A stretch of DNA of 47,209 bases from a virus: positions 1-47,209 of IMG/VR virus record IMGVR_UViG_3300018877_000053. One strand, 5' to 3'. Below, one piece after another: positions 8,189-17,242 of this stretch. The position numbers and the translations under genes are program-made. Numbering within the stretch: the first letter of the stretch is position 1; each line of letters begins with the position of its first letter. The notes under the pieces were generated by a model. That model saw nothing but the letters and a program-made list of their open reading frames with translations. It did not search any database and was not told the origin of the DNA.

Positions 8189-9281
8189 GCGTCACCACTC
8201 CCGGCAACGGCATTTGTTTGTTGGTTAACACGACCGGTTGATCAGGCTCATGTATCACCGCATACTGCGCACCAGCGTTGATGAGAGCCGCAGTAATTCG
8301 GGATGGGTGAACAGTGCCGCCGCCGCCAACTGACGCTATATAAGCTTTATAGGCGGTCTCTGCTTGCTCTTGATTGAGTCCTGGAGCTTCGACCGTCAAT
8401 GGAATCGACACTCCTTCTGGAGCAATTACTTGTAGGTCAATATTGATCGGCTCTTTCGATGGATCCGTCAGGTATGCGTGTACCTCATCCAGCTTTTCTT
8501 GGCTCGGAATACCGTCGCCGGACGTAACGAGCAAGTCTGTGGTCCCTTCCCCGCGTGCATTCTTGATGGCGGTCGCTGAGGTGATACCCGGGATCTTCTT
8601 CGCTTCTTCTTCCAGCCATTTAGGAGAACCGTGCCATTCCTCGATTTTGGTCGCTTCAAAATACCGGGCGCGAAGTGTTTCGTCGTCCTCATCATCAGAC
8701 CCATCTTTGGTGGCATCTAAGTTTGTAACAAAGTTAATTCCTTCGGGCGGCTTTCCATAAAAGCTGTATATTTCCCCGGGTTGGATATTACCGGCTTCTC
8801 CAGGTTCAACCGCTTGGTAAGGAACAATAGCTTCAAGAGTATACGGGGCTAGAACGGCATCGCTTGTAGATTCGAACACCAAACCACTACGTGTAATGAC
8901 TCTGGCGCTGCCTGCGGGAATGATCCGCTCAATATCGATAGCGGTGAGGTTCGGATCGCGGCTAAAACGCAACTGAAGACCCTTCGCCTTTGTTCCGAAT
9001 TTTTCAGTGATCCCTTCCTCTTTCACGAGCGCTCGCAGATATGGGCCCGTTGCGGTGTCCGGCATGTATTGATTGACCGCTACCACACCGCTCACGTACA
9101 AGGCGTAGAGTTGTTGGGCAACCGCAGATGCCCGGATATGGGCGTCACTGCCTTTCATGATGTCCAACTCCGGCTTTTCCGCTTTCCAATCTTCTAAAAT
9201 CTCACTCAGAATCAATTCGAACGACTTCACCGGCACGCCGTTCAGATCTTCATCAAATGTAATGCCGCTATATTCAGCCAT
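8181..9281 (-). CDS. Baseplate J-like protein (XkdT)
   Basis: A 366-residue baseplate wedge component of contractile tails. The N-terminal part has the conserved layout of gpJ proteins (about residues 30-110: DIMKGSDAHIRASAVAQQLY then GPYLRALVKEEGI), the middle carries the AGEAGNIQPGEI and DDETLRARYFEA motifs (about 185-235), and the C-terminus ends in a beta-rich domain. An in-frame GTG three codons earlier is possible; I prefer the ATG at 9281 because GGTGA lies 9 bases upstream. It overlaps XkdS by 8 bases. Confidence 0.88.
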   Translation of the reverse strand: MAEYSGITFDEDLNGVPVKSFELILSEILEDWKAEKPELDIMKGSDAHIRASAVAQQLYALYVSGVVAVNQYMPDTATGPYLRALVKEEGITEKFGTKAKGLQLRFSRDPNLTAIDIERIIPAGSARVITRSGLVFESTSDAVLAPYTLEAIVPYQAVEPGEAGNIQPGEIYSFYGKPPEGINFVTNLDATKDGSDDEDDETLRARYFEATKIEEWHGSPKWLEEEAKKIPGITSATAIKNARGEGTTDLLVTSGDGIPSQEKLDEVHAYLTDPSKEPINIDLQVIAPEGVSIPLTVEAPGLNQEQAETAYKAYIASVGGGGTVHPSRITAALINAGAQYAVIHEPDQPVVLTNKQMPLPGVVTLV

Positions 9282-9666
9282 AGAAATCACTCACCACCAA
9301 ATCGAGGATTTCACCGTTTGGAAGTTCCGCAGAGATCGCCAGACTATACTGGCCCTTTCCCTTGTCCTTCAAAACAGTATCGACGACCCTAGTGATTGAA
9401 CCTGCTTCCACTTCCGGTTTCAAGGCTTCGTTCACATAGTCTTTTACCTTGGATGACCTCTCCGAGTATGGAACTCGACTCAATTGATAGAGCCTGCTGC
9501 CCTCTTCCTCGTAGCCTTGAATGACAAAAGCTTCTCGTCGCATTAACACGCGATTGAGAAGCCTTTGACGAAGTATTTCCTTTTCTGTTGTCCAAGACTT
9601 GTAATTGCCGCTTTTGTCTAGCCCGTACCCGCCTGGTACGTTTAGGATTGGATTCAAACCAATCAC
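9274..9666 (-). CDS. XkdS-like gp25/gpW-family baseplate protein
   Basis: A 130-residue protein of the size and place of XkdS (DUF2634), a lysozyme-like gp25-type wedge protein of the baseplate. The TEKEILRQRLLNRVLMRREA helix and the end ISAELPNGEILDLVVSDFYG are typical. It overlaps the upstream gene by 4 bases (ATGA type) and the J gene by 8. No catalytic residues are expected in this family. Confidence 0.78.
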   Translation of the reverse strand: MIGLNPILNVPGGYGLDKSGNYKSWTTEKEILRQRLLNRVLMRREAFVIQGYEEEGSRLYQLSRVPYSERSSKVKDYVNEALKPEVEAGSITRVVDTVLKDKGKGQYSLAISAELPNGEILDLVVSDFYG

Positions 9667-10166
9667 CCCGTTTCTATCATGCTGAGCGTTTCAGCAGTTA
9701 CTAAGAATTTTTTCGTCTTAATGGTTAGCCCCTGATTGTCAGAAGTCAGCTCCGTAATTGGGGAGCCTCCCGCGTCCAATGTGTTCCACGTAACCGATCC
9801 GTCCGCTTTGAAATGGATGTATTGGAGGATACCGCTTGATAGGAGAGCGCCAGCCGCTACGATAAGGACGTCGCCCGGGTTATATTCAGGGAGCATCGCG
9901 GAACGTGCCGCCAGTTTTGCCAGCGCTTCTTCCGGCCATTCAACCATCAACCCGGCATAGACTTCTTTTTCGTTGTGATGGAATTGAATCTTTGACCCGA
10001 TCGGCGGGATGGCATAGATACCAGGTATCAGCATTTGTGGCGCATCTAAAGGAGATCCGTCGCCTTCGGCAGTCAACAGGGGACCGGTTGCGGATCTTTG
10101 GAGCCGATCCACATACCCCGTCTCAATTGGCCACTCTGACTTTGTTGCTTGATAGGTCTTATTCAT
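9663..10166 (-). CDS. Baseplate spike-like protein (XkdR position)
   Basis: A 167-residue beta-rich protein lying between the XkdQ hub and XkdS. A central LIPGIYAIPPIGSKIQFHHN region (about 46-65) resembles the OB-fold of gpV/gp45-type tail spikes, and the C-terminal third is a run of short strands as in spike beta-helices. I therefore suggest the central spike, but the PBSX protein in this slot (XkdR, DUF2577) is not well defined and similarity is only by eye. Overlaps both neighbours by 4 bases. Confidence 0.65.
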   Translation of the reverse strand: MNKTYQATKSEWPIETGYVDRLQRSATGPLLTAEGDGSPLDAPQMLIPGIYAIPPIGSKIQFHHNEKEVYAGLMVEWPEEALAKLAARSAMLPEYNPGDVLIVAAGALLSSGILQYIHFKADGSVTWNTLDAGGSPITELTSDNQGLTIKTKKFLVTAETLSMIETG

Positions 10167-11185
10167 CCCAGAACCTCCTCCAGTGGTCGGCAGGTAACGG
10201 TGGTGAGTTCACCGTTCGATACGGTACAGGAATATCGTACCGATGAGATGACCCATTTTACCGTGTATCCCCGGTTTCCTAGCTTGCGAATGATAGTCGC
10301 GTACCGCCCCGGTTTAACCACGCGGGTGCCCTTAATCACGAGCTCAATCTCATTGCTGCCGATCTTGTTACGAGCCATGCGCTCTTTCGCTGCTTTTTGC
10401 GTATCGTCCCGCGTTTTCCCGCCATTCATGACCATACGACGCTTAAAAGCCTCTGGCAGAGATTTATCGATCTCTTTCACCAGAGGCTTTCCCTTGCCTG
10501 TTCCGTAGGCCCAAATTTCACGCTTTCGCTGAGCGCCTGAACGCTTGCGGCGCAGGCTTTTATATCGTATGTCTGTGGCTGTTTGCGGTGAGTCTGTGAA
10601 TACATACTGCACGTCAGTTTTGGGTTCAAATTTGCCCAGGTAAGCAATTCCATCAATCCGATAAAGCCGGATGTCGTTTTCCAGTGCATGCTCCTCGATC
10701 GTGTCCCAGCCGTTTTGGCCGATACGTATCTGCTTGGCATCCAGCTTGATCGCGGTACCGGTATACACCAAGGGTATTCCGAACTCCCCTAGGATGCCTG
10801 CAGCGAGGTCCTTCAAGGTGATTGTCTTGTGAGTGGTAGGGACGGCATCATTTTCGATGACATAAACGCCGCTGTCTCGCCCGTCGAGGCGAAGAAGATC
10901 GCCCTGGCTAGTATCGTACATCTCGTCTACATCATCGAGAAATCCGTTCAGGATACCTTCCCGCCCTCCGCCAGCTGGGTACTCAGCAAACAGATTCACT
11001 TTATCGCCAAAACCAAAAAGGTCAGTGTAATTTGAGCCGACGTTAGCGACATCCAAAACAAATCGGTCCGCTGCCCTAGAGATATCAATCGTGATATCCC
11101 ACTCTTTGACCCGGTTCACTTCCCACTTTAGTCCCTTCAAGGTTTCAACGATCGCTCGGAGTACCTTCTGGTAAGTATTAGCCAC
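10163..11185 (-). CDS. XkdQ-like baseplate hub protein (gpD family)
   Basis: A 340-residue protein equivalent to PBSX XkdQ / P2 gpD / T4 gp27, the trimeric ring that joins tail tube to spike. The DITIDISRAADRFVLDVAN start, the GFGDKVNLFAEYPAGG segment and the long KRRMVMNGGKTRDDTQKAAKE helix near residue 250 are typical of this group. It is followed with a 4-base overlap by the spike-like gene and preceded by the LysM gene with an 8-base overlap. Confidence 0.8.
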   Translation of the reverse strand: MANTYQKVLRAIVETLKGLKWEVNRVKEWDITIDISRAADRFVLDVANVGSNYTDLFGFGDKVNLFAEYPAGGGREGILNGFLDDVDEMYDTSQGDLLRLDGRDSGVYVIENDAVPTTHKTITLKDLAAGILGEFGIPLVYTGTAIKLDAKQIRIGQNGWDTIEEHALENDIRLYRIDGIAYLGKFEPKTDVQYVFTDSPQTATDIRYKSLRRKRSGAQRKREIWAYGTGKGKPLVKEIDKSLPEAFKRRMVMNGGKTRDDTQKAAKERMARNKIGSNEIELVIKGTRVVKPGRYATIIRKLGNRGYTVKWVISSVRYSCTVSNGELTTVTCRPLEEVLG

Positions 11186-11855
11186 GGTTCGGCACTCCTT
11201 TCAGCAGTAGTTTCACGCCGGGTTTCATATCTGAAACATCCACCTTGTTATCGAGCATGATCTGTTTGAACTTACTCGCGTCCTTGTAATGGTCTTTCGC
11301 AATTCCCCAAAGAGTGTCGCCGCTTTTGACGATGTAAGTGATATCTCTTACTTGAGGACCTGAGCTGGAACCAGCATCTGCTTTCGCAAACAGCCCAGCA
11401 GCACCGCCTGATGATCCGCCTACCGTACCAGTGCTATTTTGTGCCGCTGTAGTGCTTGATTGGGGAGGCACATGCTCAACAAAAGTAAAGGAGTACGGTA
11501 TATCACCCACCGTACCCCCTTCCCTGTTCCCTTTAAGGTTTTCAATGCGGAAGAGCCGCCCTTCCACTGCCTCACCCAGCTCGCTGCCGTAAACCTTCCC
11601 GATCGCTCCCACATCATGTAATCGCCAGAGGTTATTGATAAAGATTTCTGGTTTTGGGGAAACGATCGACGGATTCTGAAGGAATATCCCCCGGACCTCA
11701 ACTCGTACCGGACGCCTGCCCATGTCCTCGGTCTCGGCTCCCTGTCTATGTGGGTACTGGTGCTCGACGATCAGCTTTGAGCTGTCGAAGCCGATGTATT
11801 CCGGGTTGTAGTACCATTTCATTGTTCCTCGATCTGTTTCGAAGGATAAGGGCAT
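11178..11855 (-). CDS. LysM-domain baseplate/tail protein (XkdP)
   Basis: A 225-residue protein with a C-terminal LysM (about residues 172-220; VKSGDTLWGIAKDHYKDAS then KLLLKG). In contractile tails this protein (PBSX XkdP, T4 gp53 group) helps lock the hub to the tail tube; LysM here need not bind cell wall. The N-terminal ~130 residues carry a DUF-like beta domain and a Ser/Gly-rich linker (about 145-168). It is preceded by a clean gap after the tape measure and has GCAGGTGA upstream of the ATG. Confidence 0.85.
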   Translation of the reverse strand: MPLSFETDRGTMKWYYNPEYIGFDSSKLIVEHQYPHRQGAETEDMGRRPVRVEVRGIFLQNPSIVSPKPEIFINNLWRLHDVGAIGKVYGSELGEAVEGRLFRIENLKGNREGGTVGDIPYSFTFVEHVPPQSSTTAAQNSTGTVGGSSGGAAGLFAKADAGSSSGPQVRDITYIVKSGDTLWGIAKDHYKDASKFKQIMLDNKVDVSDMKPGVKLLLKGVPNRG

Positions 11856-11901
11856 TCACTAATCACCTGCCTATAACCGTCTTATTACACGAAGTTGTTA
11901 T

Positions 11902-14900
11902 TTACATCCTATCTCTTAATTCTCTCATCTTTACTGATTGCATTGGTGTCAGAGTCCTGCTGTCATGCGTACGGGAAGCATACGTGGATATATCACCCCG
12001 GGTAACTTGTACCGCCCTGTTATCTTCCACAAGGACATGGAGATCGCTAGTTGATTGAACTTGTATTGGTTTTTCATTCAATTTGTTTAATTGGGCAATC
12101 AGGCTGGGGATGATTGTTGCTGCAATTCCATCAGATTTTGGTCGTGATGCTGTAATATTGTCGATCATTTCTCGTTTGTAACTTCCCTTTACGAAAGGAT
12201 CGTTTTCTAACTCGCGAATTAATGCAGCCTTATCCCGTCCAGATGGTTCGGGAACTGCCCACATTCCACCGGCAGGCATGCCCTCATAATACTTGCGTAG
12301 CTTATCTTGCTTAGCCCATTCAGGGTACATTTCACGACGCAGTTTCTTTTCAGTTATAGCGTCAGCCACATCAGATTGATTTCGTACTCCATTGATACGC
12401 CGATCCACATATGCAGCAACATCAATGTTGCCATCCCCAAAAATGTGCTGTTTTCTATCGTTCATGTTCTTCTCAGCTTCGACCCAAAGCTCTTGAGAGA
12501 TTCGGTTTAATGTCTCATTACTGACGCGATTACGATATCCAGCAATCATGTCTCCAACAGTCTTCATTTCTTTATGGTATCGCTCTGTTTGTTCTGCAGA
12601 ATTTCCATAAAAATTACCGCCGTGAGCCTGTTCATACCAGAATGTTGCGCCAGCATACGTATTTTGTCTGCGCTCTTCTTCCACGCCGGTTACATCTTCA
12701 GTTGCAGAAGCAACGATGCTACTAACCCCATAAGAAAGACCTAAAGCTGCCACTATTCCAGCAGCAGTTGTTGCTGCTTCAGTAGCAAGGGCCCGTTTAG
12801 AGGTGCTTGCTGCAGCCTCTCCGGCTGTTGTAAGTACAGCTCCCCTTCCGACGCCACCAGCTTTACCAGTTTTCCCTCCCGACAATCCACCTTCAATATC
12901 ATCACCATAAACGTGGACGACATTGGCCTTGATGACTTTATCATCACCTAGCAAGTCGGAAACTGAACCACCGACCTTTTTACCTCTGACAGTCTCAGCA
13001 AGTGACTTCCCAGCATCGTAGATGTTTTTTCCGTTCTCAACTAATTTTCCTGTTGTGTTCACGGCAGCGATTGCTGCTAAGAATATAGCAGCGTTTTTAG
13101 CTGCTTCAGCAAGACCTTGTAATTCGCCAGGGAGATTTTCGATTTTTAAATCCGTGGCTTCTAGGGCAAGAACTACTTCCTTGGCAGCACCGTTGATATC
13201 CCCATTTAAAAGATTAAGTAGCGCTTTACCTGCGCCCGTTGCGAGTGGGGTAAGGGATACCCCGATCTGGAATCCATCCAGCGCTAATTCGGAAAGTTGC
13301 TCGAAAGTATCAGCTATCTCAGGGTTCAATTCCCTTTCAAGAAGATCGGCAGACTCCTTTACACCCTTTTTAATCGCGTCAAAGCTGAATTGGCCCTCTG
13401 TCGCCATGGCAATTAATTGCCGAGCTGCTGCATCGAGTGTTGGCTCCAACGAGCGCCCGAATTTACCTTGAATCTCGTCAACGGCCTTGCTGAGCGCAAC
13501 GAGATCCCCCTTGCTTGTGTTTGCTCGATCGTCCGCGTACCGCTTTGTGATTCCGTCACTCCCGCGAATAGCGTCAATTGTTTCAAGCAATTTGTCGTAG
13601 CCATCATTAGCAAAGATGGTTGTCACACTTGCAGCTTCTTTTCCAAAGATAGTCGAACCGACCTCAAGCTGTTGATCCGTTGTTAATTGGCTCATGTATT
13701 TGTTCATGATGGCAGCTTTCCGGAGAATCTTCTCGTTCCCCTTCTGGTTTACTGCAACGGTGTTGTCAGCATCAACCGCCGCATTGACGGAATTCACTTC
13801 TTTGATTATCGCGTCAATCGCTTGCCCTACTTTTTCCGATGACACTTTGCTGCGTGCAGCGTCACTGATTCCCATGTTTGAGCTTTCAATGAACAGTGTG
13901 CGAAGAGCAGTACCAGCTGTTTCCCCCTCCACACTGATTTTGGAGAGGAGCACCTGCATGGCCTGAGAAATTGCGTAATCAACACCACCGATCGCATTGC
14001 CAAAGTCGGTGTATTTTTCGGCGTACAGCAAATCTCTCGGGTCCAATGAGGACATATCAACTGTCTTGGTGAATTGGTCAGCGATCTTCTGGAAGTTCGC
14101 CGTAGTGTAGTCCATCTTGCTGGCTTCCAGTTTGTTGGCTAAGTATTTGGCGGCGATATCCGGTGCCAGTCCAGTTGCTTGGGAAAAGTCGGAAACTACG
14201 GGGAGTGCCGCTTTTACTTGTGCCGGATTCATGTTGTTCTTTGCAAGTTCAGTGGCCATTCCAATCATGCCCATGACATCGGTTTCGCGGTCTTTTCGTA
14301 GTCCCTGCGCCTGGATAAATTTTTGGAGATCCGCAAAGTCCTTTTGGAATGCTCCCTCATTGAGAACTCCGTTGTTGTAGTAACTTGATTTCAGTACGGA
14401 ACCAAGTTTCGAAAATTCGTATTCCTGGTTTACGCTTTTATTTATACTTGTCACGCCAAATCCGACCGTTGCAAGGCCGCCTACGTAAGCACCCCGACGA
14501 ATCTGATCACCAACAAACGACTGGAATCCAGCCGTCCCATTGTTTATTGCGTCCATCATCCCTCGCGATGCTTGTGCAACTTCCACTATTCGCTGTTTCA
14601 ATAAAGCCACCCGGCTGGCTGCCTGATCAGCTGCACGGCTTCCACTTTGAAACCCACGTTCCAATTCTCTGCCAGCTTGCCGTGAGTTTTCCGTGGTCTC
14701 TCTCAGTTCTTTATTTAGGCTCTTGATATTGATGACGCCTTTCCCGATAGTAAGGAGTTTATCACCAACCGTTTCAACACCATCGCCTGCACGTCGGGAG
14801 GAAGCAGCGACCTGATCTAACGAGCTACCAACATCGCGGCCCGTCTGCCTCGCACTGTTTCGTACGCCCTGCAGTTCATTAATGATTCCTTTTAGAATCT

Positions 14901-14967
14901 GCGAAACATTGTCATCACCGGAGATAATAAACTCAATATCATCCTTCTTGCCCGCCTGATTCGCCAT
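11902..14967 (-). CDS. Tail tape measure protein
   Basis: A 1021-residue protein that sets tail length and passes through the tube during DNA ejection. Long helical coiled-coil stretch at residues 1-150, a TP901-type core at about 150-560 (e.g. NPAQVKAALPVVSDFSQATG, IDAIRGSDGITKRYADDRAN), hydrophobic helices at about 560-680, and a Gly/Ala-rich helix near 725-770. By the usual 1.5 angstrom per residue this implies a tail of about 150 nm (inference). It overlaps the 3' end of the GT chaperone frame by 29 bases, as tape measures usually do. Confidence 0.92.
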   Translation of the reverse strand: MANQAGKKDDIEFIISGDDNVSQILKGIINELQGVRNSARQTGRDVGSSLDQVAASSRRAGDGVETVGDKLLTIGKGVINIKSLNKELRETTENSRQAGRELERGFQSGSRAADQAASRVALLKQRIVEVAQASRGMMDAINNGTAGFQSFVGDQIRRGAYVGGLATVGFGVTSINKSVNQEYEFSKLGSVLKSSYYNNGVLNEGAFQKDFADLQKFIQAQGLRKDRETDVMGMIGMATELAKNNMNPAQVKAALPVVSDFSQATGLAPDIAAKYLANKLEASKMDYTTANFQKIADQFTKTVDMSSLDPRDLLYAEKYTDFGNAIGGVDYAISQAMQVLLSKISVEGETAGTALRTLFIESSNMGISDAARSKVSSEKVGQAIDAIIKEVNSVNAAVDADNTVAVNQKGNEKILRKAAIMNKYMSQLTTDQQLEVGSTIFGKEAASVTTIFANDGYDKLLETIDAIRGSDGITKRYADDRANTSKGDLVALSKAVDEIQGKFGRSLEPTLDAAARQLIAMATEGQFSFDAIKKGVKESADLLERELNPEIADTFEQLSELALDGFQIGVSLTPLATGAGKALLNLLNGDINGAAKEVVLALEATDLKIENLPGELQGLAEAAKNAAIFLAAIAAVNTTGKLVENGKNIYDAGKSLAETVRGKKVGGSVSDLLGDDKVIKANVVHVYGDDIEGGLSGGKTGKAGGVGRGAVLTTAGEAAASTSKRALATEAATTAAGIVAALGLSYGVSSIVASATEDVTGVEEERRQNTYAGATFWYEQAHGGNFYGNSAEQTERYHKEMKTVGDMIAGYRNRVSNETLNRISQELWVEAEKNMNDRKQHIFGDGNIDVAAYVDRRINGVRNQSDVADAITEKKLRREMYPEWAKQDKLRKYYEGMPAGGMWAVPEPSGRDKAALIRELENDPFVKGSYKREMIDNITASRPKSDGIAATIIPSLIAQLNKLNEKPIQVQSTSDLHVLVEDNRAVQVTRGDISTYASRTHDSRTLTPMQSVKMRELRDRM

Positions 14968-15316
14968 TCTCTTCCTCCTCTCCCTTCAGCTTCGCTTCAA
15001 GCTCTGCCTCAATCCGTTTCCGTTCTTCTTCCCGTTTGCGCTCAGCTGCTTGTTTACGAATCCGCTGTTGTTCAATGAAGACTTTCAACTTTTCTTCCCG
15101 CTCTGGGTCGTTGAAGTTATTAACCGGTTTCCCGCATGACGGGCAGTTATGTGGCTTTCTAATCCCTAGTGCCTTGTTTGAACGGCAACTGTCGCAGTAG
15201 TAGTGCTCCTCTTTGATTTGCTCCGCAGAGCGCATCACGTACAGCCAAAGTAGTTGTTGATCGTTGAGAGTACCTGATCCGTTCAGCGGCCTGTAATCGC
15301 CGATGTCCTTGCACAT
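14939..15316 (-). CDS. Tail assembly chaperone T frame, made by -1 frameshift
   Basis: A frame of 125 residues from its first Met, with no usable ribosome-binding site (the bases before that ATG read TATCTGATATACACC). It is open upstream into the 3' end of the G-frame gene in the -1 frame, and a lambda-type slippery heptamer lies at 15343-15349, so its product is expected only as a G-T fusion of about 270 residues. It contains a Cys-x2-Cys ... Cys-x2-Cys zinc-ribbon (YYCDSC, HNCPSC) and a strongly charged helical tail (Arg/Glu-rich, about 75-115). GT fusions bind the tape measure during tail assembly. Confidence 0.82.
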   Translation of the reverse strand: MCKDIGDYRPLNGSGTLNDQQLLWLYVMRSAEQIKEEHYYCDSCRSNKALGIRKPHNCPSCGKPVNNFNDPEREEKLKVFIEQQRIRKQAAERKREEERKRIEAELEAKLKGEEEENGESGGQEG

Positions 15317-15324
15317 GGTGTATA

Positions 15325-15750
15325 TCAGATACTCTCCAGGAGCTTTCCCTCCGCAACACCTTCAATCAAAGCTTTCAATTCGTCGTCAGGGATCGTGTCC
15401 AGTGTCTTGTAGTGGATCAATAACCCTTGATAGGCAGCATGCAAATGCCCGACCTCTTCATCGATGAAGCGTCCGCGGAACTCGGTGCCATTGTTGAAAA
15501 GCCGTTTTCCTTCCGCGTCTTTCATGGCGATTGCAAGGCGTTCTGTCTGATGAATGAATGGCTGCATGTATTCCGGTATCTCCGGGTTATCTTTGTAAAA
15601 GCGTTCCGTGTTTATCGTTGCTTCCAGCTCCTCGGCACTCGTCAGAACGCGTAAAACAAAAACCGGGGCATCATTCTCCCCGGTTTTGAAGCGCATTTCT
15701 GGTGGCTGACCGAGCCGCAGGACTTTCAATTCCTGAGTCACGTTCATCAT
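15325..15750 (-). CDS. Tail assembly chaperone G (XkdN)
   Basis: A 141-residue protein in the chaperone slot between tail tube and tape measure. It has the usual mixed fold of G proteins (AELEATINTERFYKDNPEIPEYM near residues 40-60) and ends LLESI. The ribosome is expected to finish here most of the time and to slip -1 at GGGAAAG in a minority, giving the GT fusion. It ends 9 bases before the first Met of the T frame. Confidence 0.8.
   Translation of the reverse strand: MMNVTQELKVLRLGQPPEMRFKTGENDAPVFVLRVLTSAEELEATINTERFYKDNPEIPEYMQPFIHQTERLAIAMKDAEGKRLFNNGTEFRGRFIDEEVGHLHAAYQGLLIHYKTLDTIPDDELKALIEGVAEGKLLESI
15343..15349 (-). other. Programmed -1 ribosomal frameshift site GGGAAAG
   Basis: The heptamer reads G GGA AAG in the chaperone frame (X XXY YYZ with X=G, Y=A, Z=G). 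The same heptamer is used in phage lambda G-T. After slipping, translation continues APGEYLIYT and into the downstream frame. A weak 4-bp stem (GTAT / ATAC) lies 8 bases downstream; no strong pseudoknot is seen. Confidence 0.85.
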
Positions 15751-15753
15751 GAT

Positions 15754-16191
15754 TTATCCTCCTAGTGCTGATAGTGCAGTGTTGATGGTGACAGGTCTTC
15801 CCTTGAAGAAGTCCTGTCGCTTCGTGGATGTAAGAGTAATGCTTTCGTTTGCAGATTCGAGATTACCACTCTCGTCGTAGTTGGAGAATCGAAGCCCCGT
15901 AAAGACTGTTTTCCAGTCTCCTAAGTACCGTACAATCTCGGTCCCCGGATCCCGCAAAAGGATATACAGAGGAACGGTATCCTCTGGATAGCTTAGCGCC
16001 ACTGCCGTTTCAAGAGTAATAGTATGCTGGCGAGCCCCGGACGTTTGCCCGATCGACTCCTCACTGCCATACCCGTGAACGTGACGGCTGCTTTCGCTCT
16101 CACTGATTCGGTGGCTTTGGACGGCATATACCTTTTTGCCGTCTTTTTCCACGTACACGCCACTATTAGCGCCTGCTGCAAATTGAGTCAT
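15754..16191 (-). CDS. Tail tube protein (XkdM)
   Basis: A 145-residue protein in the tube slot directly after the sheath and before the chaperone. The beta-rich sequence with HTITLETAVALSYPEDTVPLY and a regular alternation of strands is typical of XkdM-type tube subunits, which stack to form the inner channel. Start ATG with GGTGGTGAA upstream. It is well separated from the sheath gene (14 bases) and close to the chaperone gene (3 bases). Confidence 0.85.
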   Translation of the reverse strand: MTQFAAGANSGVYVEKDGKKVYAVQSHRISESESSRHVHGYGSEESIGQTSGARQHTITLETAVALSYPEDTVPLYILLRDPGTEIVRYLGDWKTVFTGLRFSNYDESGNLESANESITLTSTKRQDFFKGRPVTINTALSALGG

Positions 16192-16205
16192 GCATATTCA
16201 CCACC

Positions 16206-17225
16206 TTATGTGTTTTGGGCGGTTACTTCGCCCGTTACACTGATTTCTAACTCTGTTAGGCCCGGGATGACGTTGAAGTGGTACATAATGTTCCCTTTCC
16301 CTCGCTTGTTTGGATCCGGTTTACCAATAATCCGATCCGCATCTGGTGGGTAGATTTTTTCCTGTTCTCTCTTAGCATCTAAAGCAGAATAAATTGTGTC
16401 TTTGATATCCGGGAGTTTAGAGAGTTTTGTTCGGCTGTGTTTGTTCCGAACCACCTGTTCTACACTTTCGATTACCTCATCGACTGTGCAAATAACCTCA
16501 GGTTCTTTCAAAGCTGCTTCGTTTCCTGCCGCACTTACGTAGCTCGTGGTGCCCTGGAAGATCTCAATTTGAGTACCTGCTTTGACAAAAGACATCAATC
16601 CAGCTTCCGTTTGTGTGCGGAGTGTATCGATGTGCTTAACTGTTTTTATGGTGTAACCATTGATGCGAATACCACCAAACGGCAACGATAAATCACTTTC
16701 ATTTGAAATCGCGCCAATAGCCGCGGCTGCCGCCTCAAAGGCAGGTACAGCATTGCCCCCATAGTCTGCTAGATTGTCATCAAAGACCCAAGTCCGATAG
16801 TGGTCCGTTTTTGTGACGAGAGCTGCGGTACCGCCGACAGAAACAATTGCACGGATTGCATTTGTCTCGCACCACGCAAGGAAATCTTTGACCTCAGCCA
16901 CGGTTACATCAGAAGTATCATCAATCACATAGAAATAAGCGCCATCTGCTTCCGCGCCTTTCATAAGGGCGTTCTTATAAGCTCCCGCCGAGGGCGTTGT
17001 ACCAAGCCCCTTATAGTAAACAGCCCTAGGGCGTTGTTTCATCGATCCGGTCAGCATCTTGGCGAGATTGCTGTCTGCACCTACAGCAGTTGCTGCTTCA
17101 TCCAGTACACTTGCACGGGTGAGTTCCACTTCTGACGCAGACTTTCCGATTAAAATGATGCCTCGCCCTGTGCCGTATGAGAGCTGGGAGCTGACCATTT
17201 TGAAATTGCTTCGCAGTAAGAGCAA
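16206..17225 (-). CDS. Tail sheath protein
   Basis: A 339-residue contractile sheath subunit, which makes this a myophage. The middle (about 95-180) with AYFYVIDDTSDVTVAEVKDF, AIVSVGGTAAL and the final beta domain (about 290-339, IMYHFNVIPGLTELEISVTG) fit DUF2586/Mu-gpL-like sheaths. It starts with TTG at 17225, set by AAGGAGG 8 bases upstream; a later ATG at residue 10 lacks a site. The tube gene follows after 14 bases. Confidence 0.85.
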   Translation of the reverse strand: MLLLRSNFKMVSSQLSYGTGRGIILIGKSASEVELTRASVLDEAATAVGADSNLAKMLTGSMKQRPRAVYYKGLGTTPSAGAYKNALMKGAEADGAYFYVIDDTSDVTVAEVKDFLAWCETNAIRAIVSVGGTAALVTKTDHYRTWVFDDNLADYGGNAVPAFEAAAAAIGAISNESDLSLPFGGIRINGYTIKTVKHIDTLRTQTEAGLMSFVKAGTQIEIFQGTTSYVSAAGNEAALKEPEVICTVDEVIESVEQVVRNKHSRTKLSKLPDIKDTIYSALDAKREQEKIYPPDADRIIGKPDPNKRGKGNIMYHFNVIPGLTELEISVTGEVTAQNT

Positions 17226-17242
17226 AGGTCTTCCCTCCTTGT

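Noticed and set aside
15159-15365. Third open frame over the tail chaperone region
   Set aside because: It is a shadow frame; the -1 frameshift explains the region and the frame has no site or family pattern.
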